DNA of 64,000 nucleotides from Microbacterium sp. ET2 (GTDB lineage Bacteria > Actinomycetota > Actinomycetes > Actinomycetales > Microbacteriaceae): positions 1,426,001 to 1,490,000 of the forward strand of contig NZ_CP128170.1 in the NCBI RefSeq assembly GCF_030347395.1, read 5' to 3'. Both the position numbers and the translations under genes were made by a program. Below the pieces are notes generated by a model. The model was given only the letters and a program-made list of their open reading frames with translations. It was not told the DNA's origin and did no database searches. Numbering within the stretch: the first letter of the stretch is position 1; every line of letters begins with the position of its first letter. Shown here one piece after another: positions 26,403 through 35,435 of this stretch.

Positions 26403-27023
26403 CTATCCCCGCGCCATGAGCGCCGTCACGGCAGCGAGGCTTTCGTGATCGTCGAAGTCGTCGCCGATGGCGACGGTGCTGACCCCGGCATCGAGGAAGT
26501 CCTGGGCGACGCGGATGGTCATCCCACCGGTCACGACGAACCGCTGATCGGGGAAGGGCCCCCGCATCGCGCGGATCCATGCCGCACCGAGCACGGAGGC
26601 GGGGAACGCCTTCACCCAGTGAAGGCCCAGGCGCCGCGCGGCGAGGATCTCGGATGCCGTCGCCACCCCCGGGAGGTGCGGAAGAGACCGTTCTGCGCTC
26701 GCACGCACCACGTCGGGGTCGAGTCCGGGAGAGACGGTGTACGCCGCGCCGGCCTGCTGCACCTCGACGAGCTGCTCAGGGGACACGACCGTCCCGGCGC
26801 CGACGTCCAGCCCGCGCTCGCGGGCGGCATCAATCACCGCGCGGAGCGTCGGCATCGCATCGCGGCTCTGGACGGGGATCTCGACGTTCCGCACGCCCGC
26901 GTCCCAGGCGCGTGTCGCGCGGGCGACCGCGTGCGCGGGCGCGAGGTTCCGGAAGACGCCCATGATCGGCTGGCCGGTCAGAGCCGACGCGAAGTAGGCG
27001 TCGGCAGAGGAAGCGGGGGTCAC
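26403..27023 (-). CDS. 2-keto-3-deoxy-6-phosphogluconate (KDPG/KHG) aldolase
   Basis: A 206-residue class I aldolase that splits KDPG to pyruvate and glyceraldehyde 3-phosphate. NVEIPVQS holds the catalytic Glu, GAGTVVSPEQL and TVSPGLDP form the barrel, and VKAFPAS holds the Schiff-base Lys. It starts with GTG 27023, overlapping the stop of the kinase gene (GTGA), so both are coupled. The pair makes a classic lower hexuronate/gluconate route. Confidence 0.9.
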   Translation of the reverse strand: MTPASSADAYFASALTGQPIMGVFRNLAPAHAVARATRAWDAGVRNVEIPVQSRDAMPTLRAVIDAARERGLDVGAGTVVSPEQLVEVQQAGAAYTVSPGLDPDVVRASAERSLPHLPGVATASEILAARRLGLHWVKAFPASVLGAAWIRAMRGPFPDQRFVVTGGMTIRVAQDFLDAGVSTVAIGDDFDDHESLAAVTALMARG

Positions 27024-27997
27024 GTCGCCGTCCTTTCAGGAGAGTCCGTCGCGGGGGCGAAGGGCGCAGGGCGGTGGCCCGACCGCACGTCGTCGCGACT
27101 GCCGATCGTCCAGGCCGCCGACGCGTGCCCGCGCGACAGCCGATCTCTCGGCGCCTCCCCGCGGATCAGCCCCGCGAGATAGCCGCCGGCGAAGGCGTCC
27201 CCCGCGCCGATGAGCTCGACGGGTTCGACCGCGGGTGTCGCGACGAACGTGGCCGCCGCGTGGGTTCCGCTCCGTGCCATCTCATGGGCTCCGGTGGCGC
27301 CGTCCTTGACGACGACGAGCGGAACCGCGTCGAGCAGATCGAACACGTCCGTCGCCTCGGGAATGCCCCAGAGCTCCTGCGCTTCGTCGAGCCCGACGAA
27401 GACGAGGTCGGCCTGACGCGCTATCCGTGCCAGCGGCTCGGCGGCCTGGGAGACCGGCCACAGGCGCGCCCGGAAATTCACATCGAACGACACCGACACG
27501 CCATGCTCACGGCATCCGGCGATGAGCGCATCGACCATCTCCGCCGCCGTGGCCGAGATCGCCGCCGTGATGCCCGAGACGTGAACCCAGCCGACGCGGT
27601 TGAGCGGGAATCGCGCGACGTCGGCGGGCGACAGGTGGGAGGCCGCCGAGTTCGCCCGGTAATAGTGCATCACCGACCCGCCGCCGGGGCGCGTGTCCTT
27701 GACGTACATGCCGGTCACGTGCTCCGGATCCACGAGCACGCTCGAGATGTCCACGCCACCCCGATCGAGGTCTGCGATCACCTTGCGACCGAAGGGATCC
27801 GCGCCGACGCGCGACGCCCATGCCACCGAGACGCCCTGTGCGGCGAGGTGCAGGGCGACGTTGCCTTCGGCCCCTCCGGTGTGCACGGCCAGCCGGGGTG
27901 GCTCGGCGTCGGAGGCGAGGTCGCCGAGCGGCAACGTGACGGCGAGCCCCTCCCCCACGCAGAGGACCTCGAAGGCGTCGGGGCGCGCAGTGTTCAT
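27020..27997 (-). CDS. 2-keto-3-deoxygluconate kinase, PfkB family
   Basis: A 325-residue ribokinase-family kinase. The substrate-binding GGAEGNVALHLA lies near the N-terminus and the second PfkB signature ELIGAGDAFAGGYLAG near residue 275 carries the catalytic Asp. The fused position before a KDPG aldolase makes KDG the most likely substrate. ATG 27997 overlaps the YaeQ-like stop (ATGA). Long antisense-like extensions of the frame upstream are not coding. Confidence 0.88.
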   Translation of the reverse strand: MNTARPDAFEVLCVGEGLAVTLPLGDLASDAEPPRLAVHTGGAEGNVALHLAAQGVSVAWASRVGADPFGRKVIADLDRGGVDISSVLVDPEHVTGMYVKDTRPGGGSVMHYYRANSAASHLSPADVARFPLNRVGWVHVSGITAAISATAAEMVDALIAGCREHGVSVSFDVNFRARLWPVSQAAEPLARIARQADLVFVGLDEAQELWGIPEATDVFDLLDAVPLVVVKDGATGAHEMARSGTHAAATFVATPAVEPVELIGAGDAFAGGYLAGLIRGEAPRDRLSRGHASAAWTIGSRDDVRSGHRPAPFAPATDSPERTAT

Positions 27998-28533
27998 ACG
28001 AGCGGCTCGTCGTGGATCTCGGTGCTGAGGGCCGTGCCGTTGAGGTCGAGGTAGAGCTGACGCTCGGTCACCGACAGCGTCACGGTGTTGCGCCGGGCGA
28101 GCGCCGCGACGGCGGCGTCGATGAAGCCCGGGGCGAAGCTGTGCAGCACGATGTCTTCGCCGCGGTGGATCGTCTTCCCCGCCACGCCCGCGCGCACCTT
28201 CGCCGGATCGCGGTGGGTGTACACGGTGGTGCGGTCGGCGAGCTTGCTGCCGAAGTGAAGTCGCCCGGCGTCGGGGGCGCCGACCTCGATCCACGCCGTG
28301 ATGCGACCTGTCGCGTCGCGGATCAGCACGGCGGGTTCCTCGGTGGAGGAGATGCCCCCGCTGAACGCGACGCCCTCTTCGTACTCGAGCAGGTAGGCCA
28401 GCACCCGAGTGACCATGTACGCGTCGGTTTCGGACGGATGCCGCGCTGCGCGCACCGTCACCTCGTCGTAGACACCGCGGTCGACATCGGCCAACTGCAC
28501 CTCGAAGGTGTGCATCACTGCGCCGGCGGCCAT
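27994..28533 (-). CDS. yaeQ: YaeQ-family protein
   Basis: A 179-residue YaeQ homologue. RHPSETDAYMVTRVLAYLLEYEE, GISSTEEPAVLIRD and ITAWIEVGAPDAGRL align to the family core, a compact PD-(D/E)XK-like fold. The function is uncertain; the E. coli protein was linked to suppression of rfaH defects. ATG 28533 matches the E. coli N-terminus in length and follows the -10-like TAGGCT by eight bases. A TTG at 28542 would add three residues. It is coupled to the KDG kinase gene, an unusual partnership. Confidence 0.85.
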   Translation of the reverse strand: MAAGAVMHTFEVQLADVDRGVYDEVTVRAARHPSETDAYMVTRVLAYLLEYEEGVAFSGGISSTEEPAVLIRDATGRITAWIEVGAPDAGRLHFGSKLADRTTVYTHRDPAKVRAGVAGKTIHRGEDIVLHSFAPGFIDAAVAALARRNTVTLSVTERQLYLDLNGTALSTEIHDEPLV

Positions 28534-28590
28534 GGTCGTCAAGCCTAGGGGGCGGGCGCGCCTCTCACCGAGCGGGCGTGGACGGCCGGG

Positions 28591-28713
28591 TCAGATGGTG
28601 CGGGCGTAGCGGCGGGCGGGCACGCGGCCGTATCCGTCGGTGACGGTGAGAGAGACCGCGCCGGCGATGGCGGCGACGGCGGTGGCAGCGAGGAGCGCGA
28701 AGAAGACGACCAT
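28591..28713 (-). CDS. small membrane protein, 40 aa
   Basis: A short gene with ATG 28713 and a ribosome site GAAAGG eight bases upstream. The product starts MVVFFALLAATAVAAIAGAV, a single hydrophobic segment, then has a short basic tail (VPARRYARTI). It lies between the YaeQ-like gene and the divergent LysR gene. I do not recognise a family. Possible roles are a small membrane regulator or a target of the LysR protein. Confidence 0.55.
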   Translation of the reverse strand: MVVFFALLAATAVAAIAGAVSLTVTDGYGRVPARRYARTI

Positions 28714-28816
28714 GGTCGGACCTTTCAGACAGGGAACGTCGATGTACGGCGAGCCCCGTTGCCCCTACTCGACACTCTCATCGTCGGCCAGCAGACCTTT
28801 CAGCACAAGCGCACAG

Positions 28817-28838
28817 TTCTGCAATGACGTTGTAGCAT
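28817..28838 (+). promoter_or_regulatory. LysR promoter and possible autoregulatory site
   Basis: TAGCAT (28833-28838) is six bases before ATG 28845, giving a leaderless start. The imperfect dyad TGCAATGACGTTGTA (28820-28834) overlaps it and is of the type LysR proteins bind. Confidence 0.4.
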
Positions 28839-28844
28839 CGCTTC

Positions 28845-29765
28845 ATGGATGTGCGACGGCTCGACCTGCTCCGCGAGCTGGCGGAGCGCGGCAGCATCAC
28901 TGCGGTCGCGGCCGCCACGCACCGGACCCCGTCGGCGGTCTCCCAGCAGCTGAAAGTGCTCGAGCGCGAGGCGGGCCTGCCCCTCACCGAGCGCGTCGGG
29001 CGCGGCATCCAACTCACCAGCGCCGGCCACGCGCTCGCCCGAACTGCGGGCGAGGTGGCCGTCGCCCTCGCGCGAGCCACGTCCCTCTGGGACGAGTTCC
29101 GCAATCACCCGAGCGGCGAGGTGCGCCTGGCCACGTTCCCCTCGGCGGGCCAAGTGCTCCTCCCGCAGGTTCTGCAGGAGGTTTCGCGCACCCCCGGGTT
29201 GATTCTGTCGTGCGCCGACGGGGATCACGAGCTCCTGGACTTCCCCTCGCTCACCGCCGACTTCGACATCGTGCTCGCGCACTCCCTCCGCGGCGCGCGG
29301 GCCTGGGGCGGGCGAGGTCTGCGCGTGGTCCCGCTCATGACCGAGGCTCTCGACATCGCCCTCCCGGCCGACCACCGCCTCGCCGGCCGCAGCTACCTCA
29401 CGGCCGGCGACGTCATCGACGAACCGTGGATCGGGGTGCCGATCGGGTTCCCCTTCGAACGCATCCTGCATGACATCGAAGAGGCCGCCGGGAGGCGGGC
29501 GACGATCTTCCAGCGCATCAGCGATCTGCGGATGGTCGAAGCGTTCGTGGCCGCGGGATTCGGAGTCTCCCTCATCCCCCGCTCCACCTCGGGCGGGATC
29601 GACCCGAGTCGTGTGGCCCTCAAGCCCCTGCGCGGGGTGGACGCCGAGCGAGACATCGTCGCGCTGCTGCGCCCCGACACCGCCGAGCGCCTCGCGGTGC
29701 GCACGGTCCTCTCCATCCTCCAGGCGAAGGCCGCCGAGATCGAAGCGGTCCACGCCGCAGTCTGA
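28845..29765 (+). CDS. LysR-family transcriptional regulator
   Basis: A 306-residue LysR protein. The N-terminal helix-turn-helix (residues 3-62) reads LLRELAERGSITAVAAATHRTPSAVSQQLKVLERE, and a periplasmic-binding-like effector domain runs from about 88 to 295. The target is unclear: the divergent neighbour is a 40-residue membrane protein, and the downstream genes are on the other strand. Effector unknown. The start is set by the conserved MDVRRLDLLREL N-terminus and the -10 box six bases before it. Confidence 0.9.
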   Translation: MDVRRLDLLRELAERGSITAVAAATHRTPSAVSQQLKVLEREAGLPLTERVGRGIQLTSAGHALARTAGEVAVALARATSLWDEFRNHPSGEVRLATFPSAGQVLLPQVLQEVSRTPGLILSCADGDHELLDFPSLTADFDIVLAHSLRGARAWGGRGLRVVPLMTEALDIALPADHRLAGRSYLTAGDVIDEPWIGVPIGFPFERILHDIEEAAGRRATIFQRISDLRMVEAFVAAGFGVSLIPRSTSGGIDPSRVALKPLRGVDAERDIVALLRPDTAERLAVRTVLSILQAKAAEIEAVHAAV

Positions 29766-29798
29766 TCCGCCAGGGTCTCGTCGCAGGGTGAAGGTGGC

Positions 29799-30779
29799 TC
29801 ACCGGCGGTGGTCGACGACCTCGGGGAGTTCGCGCACCGGCACCACGACGATGTCCTGCACCTTCCAGTCCAGGTCGATACAGGCCCGGCGGGCGTCCTC
29901 GAGGGTGTCCAGCGACGGCGTCCGCCCTCGGCGGGGTACGACGAAAGCCTCGATGTGGAACACGTGACCCTCATCCCGCACGCGGCTGCCCGCGTCATCC
30001 ACCCATCGCAGGCTCCGGAGGTAGTCGTCGACGGCGATCGCCACCGGATGCGGCTTCTTGTCGTCGAAGGTGGTGGCGCGGGCATCCATCAGATCGGTGA
30101 CGGCCGCCCCCATGTTCCGGAGACCGTCCCACAGGATGCTGGCGGCGATGAAGACGGCCGCCGCACCGTCCAACCACCAGACCCCGAGGCCGATGCCGGT
30201 GACCCCGACGATGGATCCGACCGCGGTCATCCAGTCGGCCTTGTTCATATCGGCATCGGCGTACAGCACTTTGTCGTGCAGCTCTTCGGCCAGGCGCATC
30301 TTGGCGCGCCCGATGAACACCGGCGGGAGCGCGATCGCGGCCATGACGCCGATCATGAGCCAGCCGAGCCAGATCGTCACACCGAACACCTCGACCGTGC
30401 CGATCGTCGGATGCTCGAGCAGGATGAGCCCGATGGCCGAATCGACGATGAGGTACGTGCCCATCGTCGTCAACGCGACCGCAGCCACGAGGTGTCCGAC
30501 GGCGACCGAGCGATGCTGACCGTAGGGATGCTTGGCGCTCGGGAGGGCACGACTCACCCGCACCGCCACGAGGAAGGCGATCGGCGGCAGGAAGGAGAGG
30601 AGGTCCTCGATCCAGGCGGCCTTCATCGCCTGCGAGTTGCCGAGGACGAGCCCCACCAGGGTGACCGACACGACGAGGAACCCGATGGTGATCCACTCGA
30701 GGCGGATCGCCTGCCGCAGCACCTCGCGCTGACGCTTCGGGAGTTCGGTGTGTCCGAACCGCACCGTCTGGCCGGTCAT
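29799..30779 (-). CDS. cation diffusion facilitator (CDF) transporter
   Basis: A 326-residue inner-membrane metal-ion/proton antiporter with about six membrane segments and a cytoplasmic C-terminal domain from about residue 230. AKHPYGQHRSVAVG is the conserved loop after the second segment, and DADMNKADWMTAVGS carries the acidic metal-site residues of the fifth. Likely substrates are Zn, Mn, Fe or Co. ATG 30779 overlaps the stop of the upstream lipoprotein gene (ATGA), implying coordinated production. Confidence 0.85.
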   Translation of the reverse strand: MTGQTVRFGHTELPKRQREVLRQAIRLEWITIGFLVVSVTLVGLVLGNSQAMKAAWIEDLLSFLPPIAFLVAVRVSRALPSAKHPYGQHRSVAVGHLVAAVALTTMGTYLIVDSAIGLILLEHPTIGTVEVFGVTIWLGWLMIGVMAAIALPPVFIGRAKMRLAEELHDKVLYADADMNKADWMTAVGSIVGVTGIGLGVWWLDGAAAVFIAASILWDGLRNMGAAVTDLMDARATTFDDKKPHPVAIAVDDYLRSLRWVDDAGSRVRDEGHVFHIEAFVVPRRGRTPSLDTLEDARRACIDLDWKVQDIVVVPVRELPEVVDHRR

Positions 30780-31264
30780 CGGTGGCCCTGCTCGACGTGG
30801 TCGGAGAGGAAGCGCTCGAGCTCGGACAGGAAGGCGTTCTCGCCGAGCGGGACGAGCATGACCAGCATGTGCGTGCGTCCCTGGTCGTCGACAACCTCGC
30901 GGTAACCCCGCGTGACGCCGGCCTTGTCTGTCCACGGTGTCTTGTCGGTGATGCCACCGGCCACGAGGTCGAGCGTCCCGTCCTCAAGACCGCGGACGAG
31001 CGTCTCCTCCGGGCCGACGGTCCAGTCCACGTCGGCCTCGAGGGAGTCGGCGAACGCGCGGATCGCATCCGCCTCATCACCCTTCGGCTCATCGCCTGCG
31101 ACGTCCATCAGATCACCGTTCGGCGTGACACCGGCGTGCAGCACGTCGCCCCGCACGTCGACCAGGGTGCCGTCGGGGTCGGCCGGCATCAGCGGCTGGC
31201 CGCACCCCGCGAGAAGCAGGATGACGCCGAGGGCGGCGGCCGAGAAGGCTCTCCGTGTGCGCAT
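30776..31264 (-). CDS. short SBP3-like lipoprotein
   Basis: A 162-residue predicted lipoprotein with lipobox LLAGC (Cys21). The mature part resembles a fragment of a family 3 amino-acid-binding protein (DWTVGPEETLVRGLEDGTLDLVAGGITDKT) but is about half the usual length and has only one lobe. GAGGAG precedes ATG 31264. It is translationally coupled to the CDF transporter, so it may be an extracytoplasmic accessory or metal-binding protein of that exporter rather than an ABC component; no ABC genes are nearby. Confidence 0.7.
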   Translation of the reverse strand: MRTRRAFSAAALGVILLLAGCGQPLMPADPDGTLVDVRGDVLHAGVTPNGDLMDVAGDEPKGDEADAIRAFADSLEADVDWTVGPEETLVRGLEDGTLDLVAGGITDKTPWTDKAGVTRGYREVVDDQGRTHMLVMLVPLGENAFLSELERFLSDHVEQGHR

Positions 31265-31275
31265 GACGACTCCTC

Positions 31276-32223
31276 TCACAGGCCCGGGAGGCGAAGCGGT
31301 CTGGAGCGGTCTTCCCGGCGCATGCGGGCCCGGACGCCACCGGTCACCGTCGCGCCTGCCACCGTCGGCTCGTGGATCGCCCCCGCTGTGTGGGGGGCCG
31401 CATCGCCCAGCCGCGCTTCGACGCCGGCGATCCGCGCTGACACCCGATCGACCGCTCCCGGGGCGAGACGTGCCGACAGGAGGGCGAGCCGCGCTTTGGG
31501 TCCGACCGGACGCCACGGACGAGGTCGCACGCAGGAACGGACGATGGCATCGACGACGGGGCGCGGACTGCTCATCGCCGCCATGCGCAGCGAATGACCG
31601 GTGCGGTTGCCGGCGCGGTTCCAGAACGGGGTGTCGAGCGCCCACGGGAGGATCGTGCTCACATGGATGCGCCGGTGATCGCCTGACAGCCGAAGCTCTT
31701 GGCGGAGGGTGCGCCCGAAGGCGGTGACGGCGGCCTTCGACGCCGCGTACGAGGCCTGGTACGCCAGAGGTGCAACGCTCTCGACCGAACCCAGATTGAC
31801 GAGCACCCCGCCGTCGGCCTGCGCCCGGAACTGTCGGAGGGCGGCGTGCGCGCCGTAGATCATCCCGTTGACGTTGACGTCGATCACACGCGCGTGATCG
31901 ACGACCGGCACCTCCCAGAACGGTCCGACCGCGCCGATCCCGACGTTGTTGACCCACACATCGATTCCGCCGAAATGCGCGACGGCCGCATCCGCGAGCC
32001 GTTCGACGGCAGAGGCATCGCTCACATCCGTCGGCACAGCGACTGCGGTGCCGCCGGCAGCGGCGATACGGGCGACCAAATCGTCGAGCTCCTGCTGGCG
32101 GCGGGCCGCCACGACGACGCTCGCTCCCGCCCTGGCCACCTCCCACGCCACTCCCCGCCCGACCCCGGTGGTGGCGCCGGTCACGACGACGGTCTTCCCT
32201 TGGAGCTGCTTTCGATCGACCAC
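31276..32223 (-). CDS. short-chain dehydrogenase/reductase
   Basis: A 315-residue SDR. TGATTGVGRG is the nucleotide fingerprint, NNVGIGAVG and the catalytic Ser in LVNLGSVES follow, and the active-site pair is in YAASKAAV. The C-terminal 70 residues extend beyond the classical fold, as in SDRs annotated YqjQ-like. The start is taken as GTG 32223, preceded at six bases by CACGAT, because no ATG lies in frame nearby. The substrate is unknown. The lipoprotein/CDF pair follows after eleven bases, so they may be co-transcribed. Confidence 0.85.
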   Translation of the reverse strand: MVDRKQLQGKTVVVTGATTGVGRGVAWEVARAGASVVVAARRQQELDDLVARIAAAGGTAVAVPTDVSDASAVERLADAAVAHFGGIDVWVNNVGIGAVGPFWEVPVVDHARVIDVNVNGMIYGAHAALRQFRAQADGGVLVNLGSVESVAPLAYQASYAASKAAVTAFGRTLRQELRLSGDHRRIHVSTILPWALDTPFWNRAGNRTGHSLRMAAMSSPRPVVDAIVRSCVRPRPWRPVGPKARLALLSARLAPGAVDRVSARIAGVEARLGDAAPHTAGAIHEPTVAGATVTGGVRARMRREDRSRPLRLPGL

Positions 32224-32410
32224 GCCCTCATCGTGCGCGTCTCCGCAGACATGGTCACGGGTCTTGTCAGACGACGTCGAGATGGCTAGTCGCAGCGTCG
32301 CGGCATCCGCCTTAGCCGTGCGACCCGGCGAAATCAAGTCCCGATCGATGTTTCTGCCCGCCGTCGCACAATGCTTCCTTCGCGACACCCACGAGCCACG
32401 GGAGTACCTC

Positions 32411-33478
32411 ATGACCAGCGACACCACGGCGCAAGACCGCGCGAACACGGCTGCTCCCGATCCGGAAGCGCCGGGCAAACCCGACTCGCCCGACGACCTG
32501 CACAAGCGGTCATGGAAGTACGTGATCGGCAAGACGGCGCGAGAGTTCTCGTCGGATCAGTGCACCGACATCGCCGCCGCCCTCACCTACTACGCGGTGC
32601 TGTCGATCTTCCCGGGTCTGGTGGCCATCTTCTCGCTCCTGGGAGTGGTCGGACAGGGGGATGCTGCGGCGAGCACGGTGCTCGGCATCCTCGACCAGGT
32701 CGCTCCCGGCGACACCGCACAGGCGCTTAGCGGCCCCATCGAGCAGCTCGCCGGGTCACCGGCCGCAGGATTCGCCCTCGTCACCGGCCTGCTCCTCGCC
32801 ATCTGGTCGGCGTCCGGGTATGTCGGGGCGTTCAGTCGCGCGATGAACCGGATCTACGAGATCGACGAGGGGCGCCCGTTCTGGAAGCTGAAGCCCGGTC
32901 AGCTTCTCATCACCGTGATCGGCATCGCTCTCATCGTCGTCTGCGTGGTCATCCTGGTCGTCTCGGGGCCGGTCACCGAGGCGGTGGGTGAGGCCCTCGG
33001 TCTCGGTGAGGTCGTCCAGACGGTGTGGTCGATCGCGAAGTGGCCGGTGCTGGCCTTCATCGTGGTGCTGATGGTGGCGATCCTGTACTACGCGACCCCC
33101 AACGCGAAGCAGCCGAAGTTCCGATGGCTCAGCATCGGCGCCCTGCTGGCGATCGTGGTGCTGGTGCTCGCCACGACCGGCTTCGCCTTCTACGTCGCGA
33201 ACTTCTCCAATTACGACCGCACGTACGGGTCGCTCGCCGGCGTCATCGTCTTCCTGCTGTGGCTGTGGATCGCCAATCTCGCGCTGCTCTTCGGCGCCGA
33301 GTTCGATGCGGAACTGGAGCGAGGCCGCCAGCTGCAGGGCGGCATCGCCGCGGAGGAGGACATCCAGCTGCCGCCGCGGGACACCCGGAAGAGCGACAAG
33401 GCCGCCGAGAAGGAGCGTCAGGATGTCGAGGAGGGCCGTCGTCTTCGCACCGAAGCCGGCCGATCACCCGAGGAATGA
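32411..33478 (+). CDS. YihY/BrkB-family inner-membrane protein
   Basis: A 355-residue membrane protein with six predicted segments. It has the family pattern SSDQCTDIAAALTYYAVLSIFPGLVAI at the first segment and NYDRTYGSLAGVIVFLLWLWI near the last. Historical names (ribonuclease BN, virulence factor BrkB) are not supported functionally; transport or envelope roles are suspected. A charged soluble tail of about 60 residues follows. ATG 32411 has GGGAG six bases upstream. The 3' end overlaps the convergent DUF72 gene by 15 bp. Confidence 0.9.
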   Translation: MTSDTTAQDRANTAAPDPEAPGKPDSPDDLHKRSWKYVIGKTAREFSSDQCTDIAAALTYYAVLSIFPGLVAIFSLLGVVGQGDAAASTVLGILDQVAPGDTAQALSGPIEQLAGSPAAGFALVTGLLLAIWSASGYVGAFSRAMNRIYEIDEGRPFWKLKPGQLLITVIGIALIVVCVVILVVSGPVTEAVGEALGLGEVVQTVWSIAKWPVLAFIVVLMVAILYYATPNAKQPKFRWLSIGALLAIVVLVLATTGFAFYVANFSNYDRTYGSLAGVIVFLLWLWIANLALLFGAEFDAELERGRQLQGGIAAEEDIQLPPRDTRKSDKAAEKERQDVEEGRRLRTEAGRSPEE

Positions 33479-34186
33479 CCGGAGCGTTCGCGCGTTGCGG
33501 ACGGCGTGGCCGGCGCCGTCGTTGTTGAAGTAGGCGTACACCTCGCGCCCCTGGCCCTCCCACTCACGAATGCGTGCGGCCCACCACGACAGATCGGCGT
33601 CGGAATACGAACCGGCGTAGAGCGCGCCGGTGTCGGGTCCGTGGAGCCGCACGTAGACGAGCGGCGCCGTGGCGCGGAGGATGCACGCGAGCCCCGCCCC
33701 GCTCATGACGCAGTAGGCGGCCCCTCGACGTTCGAGCAGCGCGAAGACGTCGTCGTCATGCCATGACGGATGCCGGAACTCCACGACCGGCCGCATCCAT
33801 GCCGGCGTCTGCCGCAGGAACCAATCAAGACGGTCGTCGTCACGCGGCATGTCGGGCGGCAACTGCACGAGCAGCGGGCCGCGCCTGTCGCCGAGCGCGT
33901 GGAGGCCTGGCGCCATCCGCTCGAGCCACACCTCGGCCTGGAAGAGCTTCCGTCCGTGCGTGAGTCCGCGAGGCGCCTTCACAGCCATCTGGAATCCCGG
34001 CGGAGTCCGCTCTCTCCACCCGGCGAAGGTCGTCTCACGCGCCCAGTGGTAGAAGGTCGCGTTGACCTCTACCGTGTCGAACTCACCGACATAGTGCGCG
34101 AGCCGATTACGGGAGGCGAGACCTGGCGGGTAGAGCACACCGTTCCAGTGGTCGTAACTCCACCCCGACGTCCCGATCAGCGCCAT
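33464..34186 (-). CDS. DUF72-family protein
   Basis: A 240-residue TIM-barrel-like protein of the DUF72 (YecE) family. IGTSGWSYDHWNGVLYP at the N-terminus, FDTVEVNATFYHW, VQLPPDMP, VVEFRHPSWH and the C-terminal VYAYFNNDGAGHAVRNA are signature segments. The function is unknown. It begins four bases after the stop of the 90-residue membrane protein gene, so the two form an operon. Confidence 0.92.
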   Translation of the reverse strand: MALIGTSGWSYDHWNGVLYPPGLASRNRLAHYVGEFDTVEVNATFYHWARETTFAGWRERTPPGFQMAVKAPRGLTHGRKLFQAEVWLERMAPGLHALGDRRGPLLVQLPPDMPRDDDRLDWFLRQTPAWMRPVVEFRHPSWHDDDVFALLERRGAAYCVMSGAGLACILRATAPLVYVRLHGPDTGALYAGSYSDADLSWWAARIREWEGQGREVYAYFNNDGAGHAVRNARTLRSFLG

Positions 34187-34190
34187 CTTC

Positions 34191-34463
34191 CTAGGGCGCG
34201 GCGGTCACGCCACCGAGCCCCACGCGATCGACCCGGCGGTGATACCGCATGCCCGCCATCCCTCCGAGGACGGCGCCGACCAGAGCGACGATCACCGCGC
34301 CGACGGCCGTGAGGATGCCGGTGAGGGTCGCCGTCTCAGGTGTGACGGGGATGCGTGGGAAGCTGTCGAGCGCCGTCAGGATGTCCCACTGGCTGCCGGC
34401 GACCGGTCGCGTGTCGCGGCGATCCTCGCCGTAGCCGTCGTGGGCGTCGGGGTGAGAGGTCAT
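34191..34463 (-). CDS. small membrane protein, 90 aa
   Basis: A 90-residue protein with a hydrophilic N-terminal half (residues 1-45) and one glycine-rich membrane segment (GILTAVGAVIVALVGAVLGGMAGM), then a short basic tail. I do not recognise the family. ATG 34463 follows the -10-like TACCGT by six bases. It is the first gene of an operon with DUF72. Confidence 0.65.
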   Translation of the reverse strand: MTSHPDAHDGYGEDRRDTRPVAGSQWDILTALDSFPRIPVTPETATLTGILTAVGAVIVALVGAVLGGMAGMRYHRRVDRVGLGGVTAAP

Positions 34464-34673
34464 GCGGGGACGGTAGCGAGGGCTGTTCGCCCTCGTCTCC
34501 GGGGTTGCGGGTTCGCCTGTCGCGTCGTACTCTCGCGCCCGCCCTACGCGGAGCGCTCGCGCGTGCGGCTAGCGATCGCGTCGCGATTTGGCAAGGGGGA
34601 TCTGCGTTCCCACCGTCATGCGTAGGAATGGCGGTCATCCCGTTCGGATCGGGCGGGTCGGAAAGGAAGAGCG

Positions 34674-35435
34674 ATGTCGAACTACGACGACACGAGTGTG
34701 TCGGGACCGAACGGTGGCGGATCGATGGGCTCGCCGGGCACGGTCGACACAGCCAAGCGCGAGGCATCGGATCTCGCGCACACCGCTGGTGATCAGGCGA
34801 AAGGCGTCGTCGACGCGGCGAAGAGCGAAGCCTCGTCGGTCGCCCACGAGGCGAAGTATCAGGCCAAGGATCTGTTCGCCCAGTCTCAGCAGGAACTGAA
34901 GGATCAGGCCCGTACCCAGCAGGAGCGGGTGGCGGGTGGCCTTCGCGCGGTCGGCGGCGACCTTCAGAGCATGGCCGACGGCGCAGCATCCGATTCCCTC
35001 GCTGTGGACCTGGTGCGCCAGGTCTCGACACGGGTATCGCTGGCATCGGACTGGCTCAGCGAACGGGAGCCGGCCGACGTGCTGAAGGAGGTCAAACGCT
35101 TCGCGCGGCGCCGCCCCGGGGTCTTCATCCTGAGCGCCGCGATCGCCGGGATCGTGGTCGGGCGCCTGACGAGGGCGTTGGCGACGAACGCCGCCGAGGC
35201 GAAGGAGTCGGATGCCGCTCCGGCGACCGGTGCGCCCGCCGCCGCGCCGGTGCCTGACGCGGCCCCCATGACGCCCCCCGCCGGTGGCGCCGAGGAGGGG
35301 CTGTCCGTCGCGGAAGAGACCCCGATCTACGCCCAGTCGGCCGGTGCGACACCACCGCGGACGGCCCCGATGGCGGACGCGCCGATCATGGACCCCTACA
35401 CGGAGGACGGCGATGTCCGACGCGACTCCGTCTGA
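34674..35435 (+). CDS. membrane-associated stress-type protein, unknown family
   Basis: A 253-residue protein. The N-terminal 110 residues are Ala/Asp/Lys/Gln-rich and helical with repeated AKREASDLAHTAGDQAKG-like heptads, resembling LEA-like or apolipoprotein-like proteins. One membrane segment follows (GVFILSAAIAGIVVG, about 150-165), and the C-terminus is Pro/Ala-rich and disordered. The next two genes encode a holin-X-like and a DUF3618 protein, a combination common in actinobacteria and thought to act in envelope stress. GGAAAGGAAG precedes ATG 34674. Confidence 0.75.
   Translation: MSNYDDTSVSGPNGGGSMGSPGTVDTAKREASDLAHTAGDQAKGVVDAAKSEASSVAHEAKYQAKDLFAQSQQELKDQARTQQERVAGGLRAVGGDLQSMADGAASDSLAVDLVRQVSTRVSLASDWLSEREPADVLKEVKRFARRRPGVFILSAAIAGIVVGRLTRALATNAAEAKESDAAPATGAPAAAPVPDAAPMTPPAGGAEEGLSVAEETPIYAQSAGATPPRTAPMADAPIMDPYTEDGDVRRDSV

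Noticed and set aside
32411..33478. Ribonuclease BN function for the YihY-like protein
   Set aside because: The family is a six-segment membrane protein with no nuclease motif; the old name came from a mapping error.
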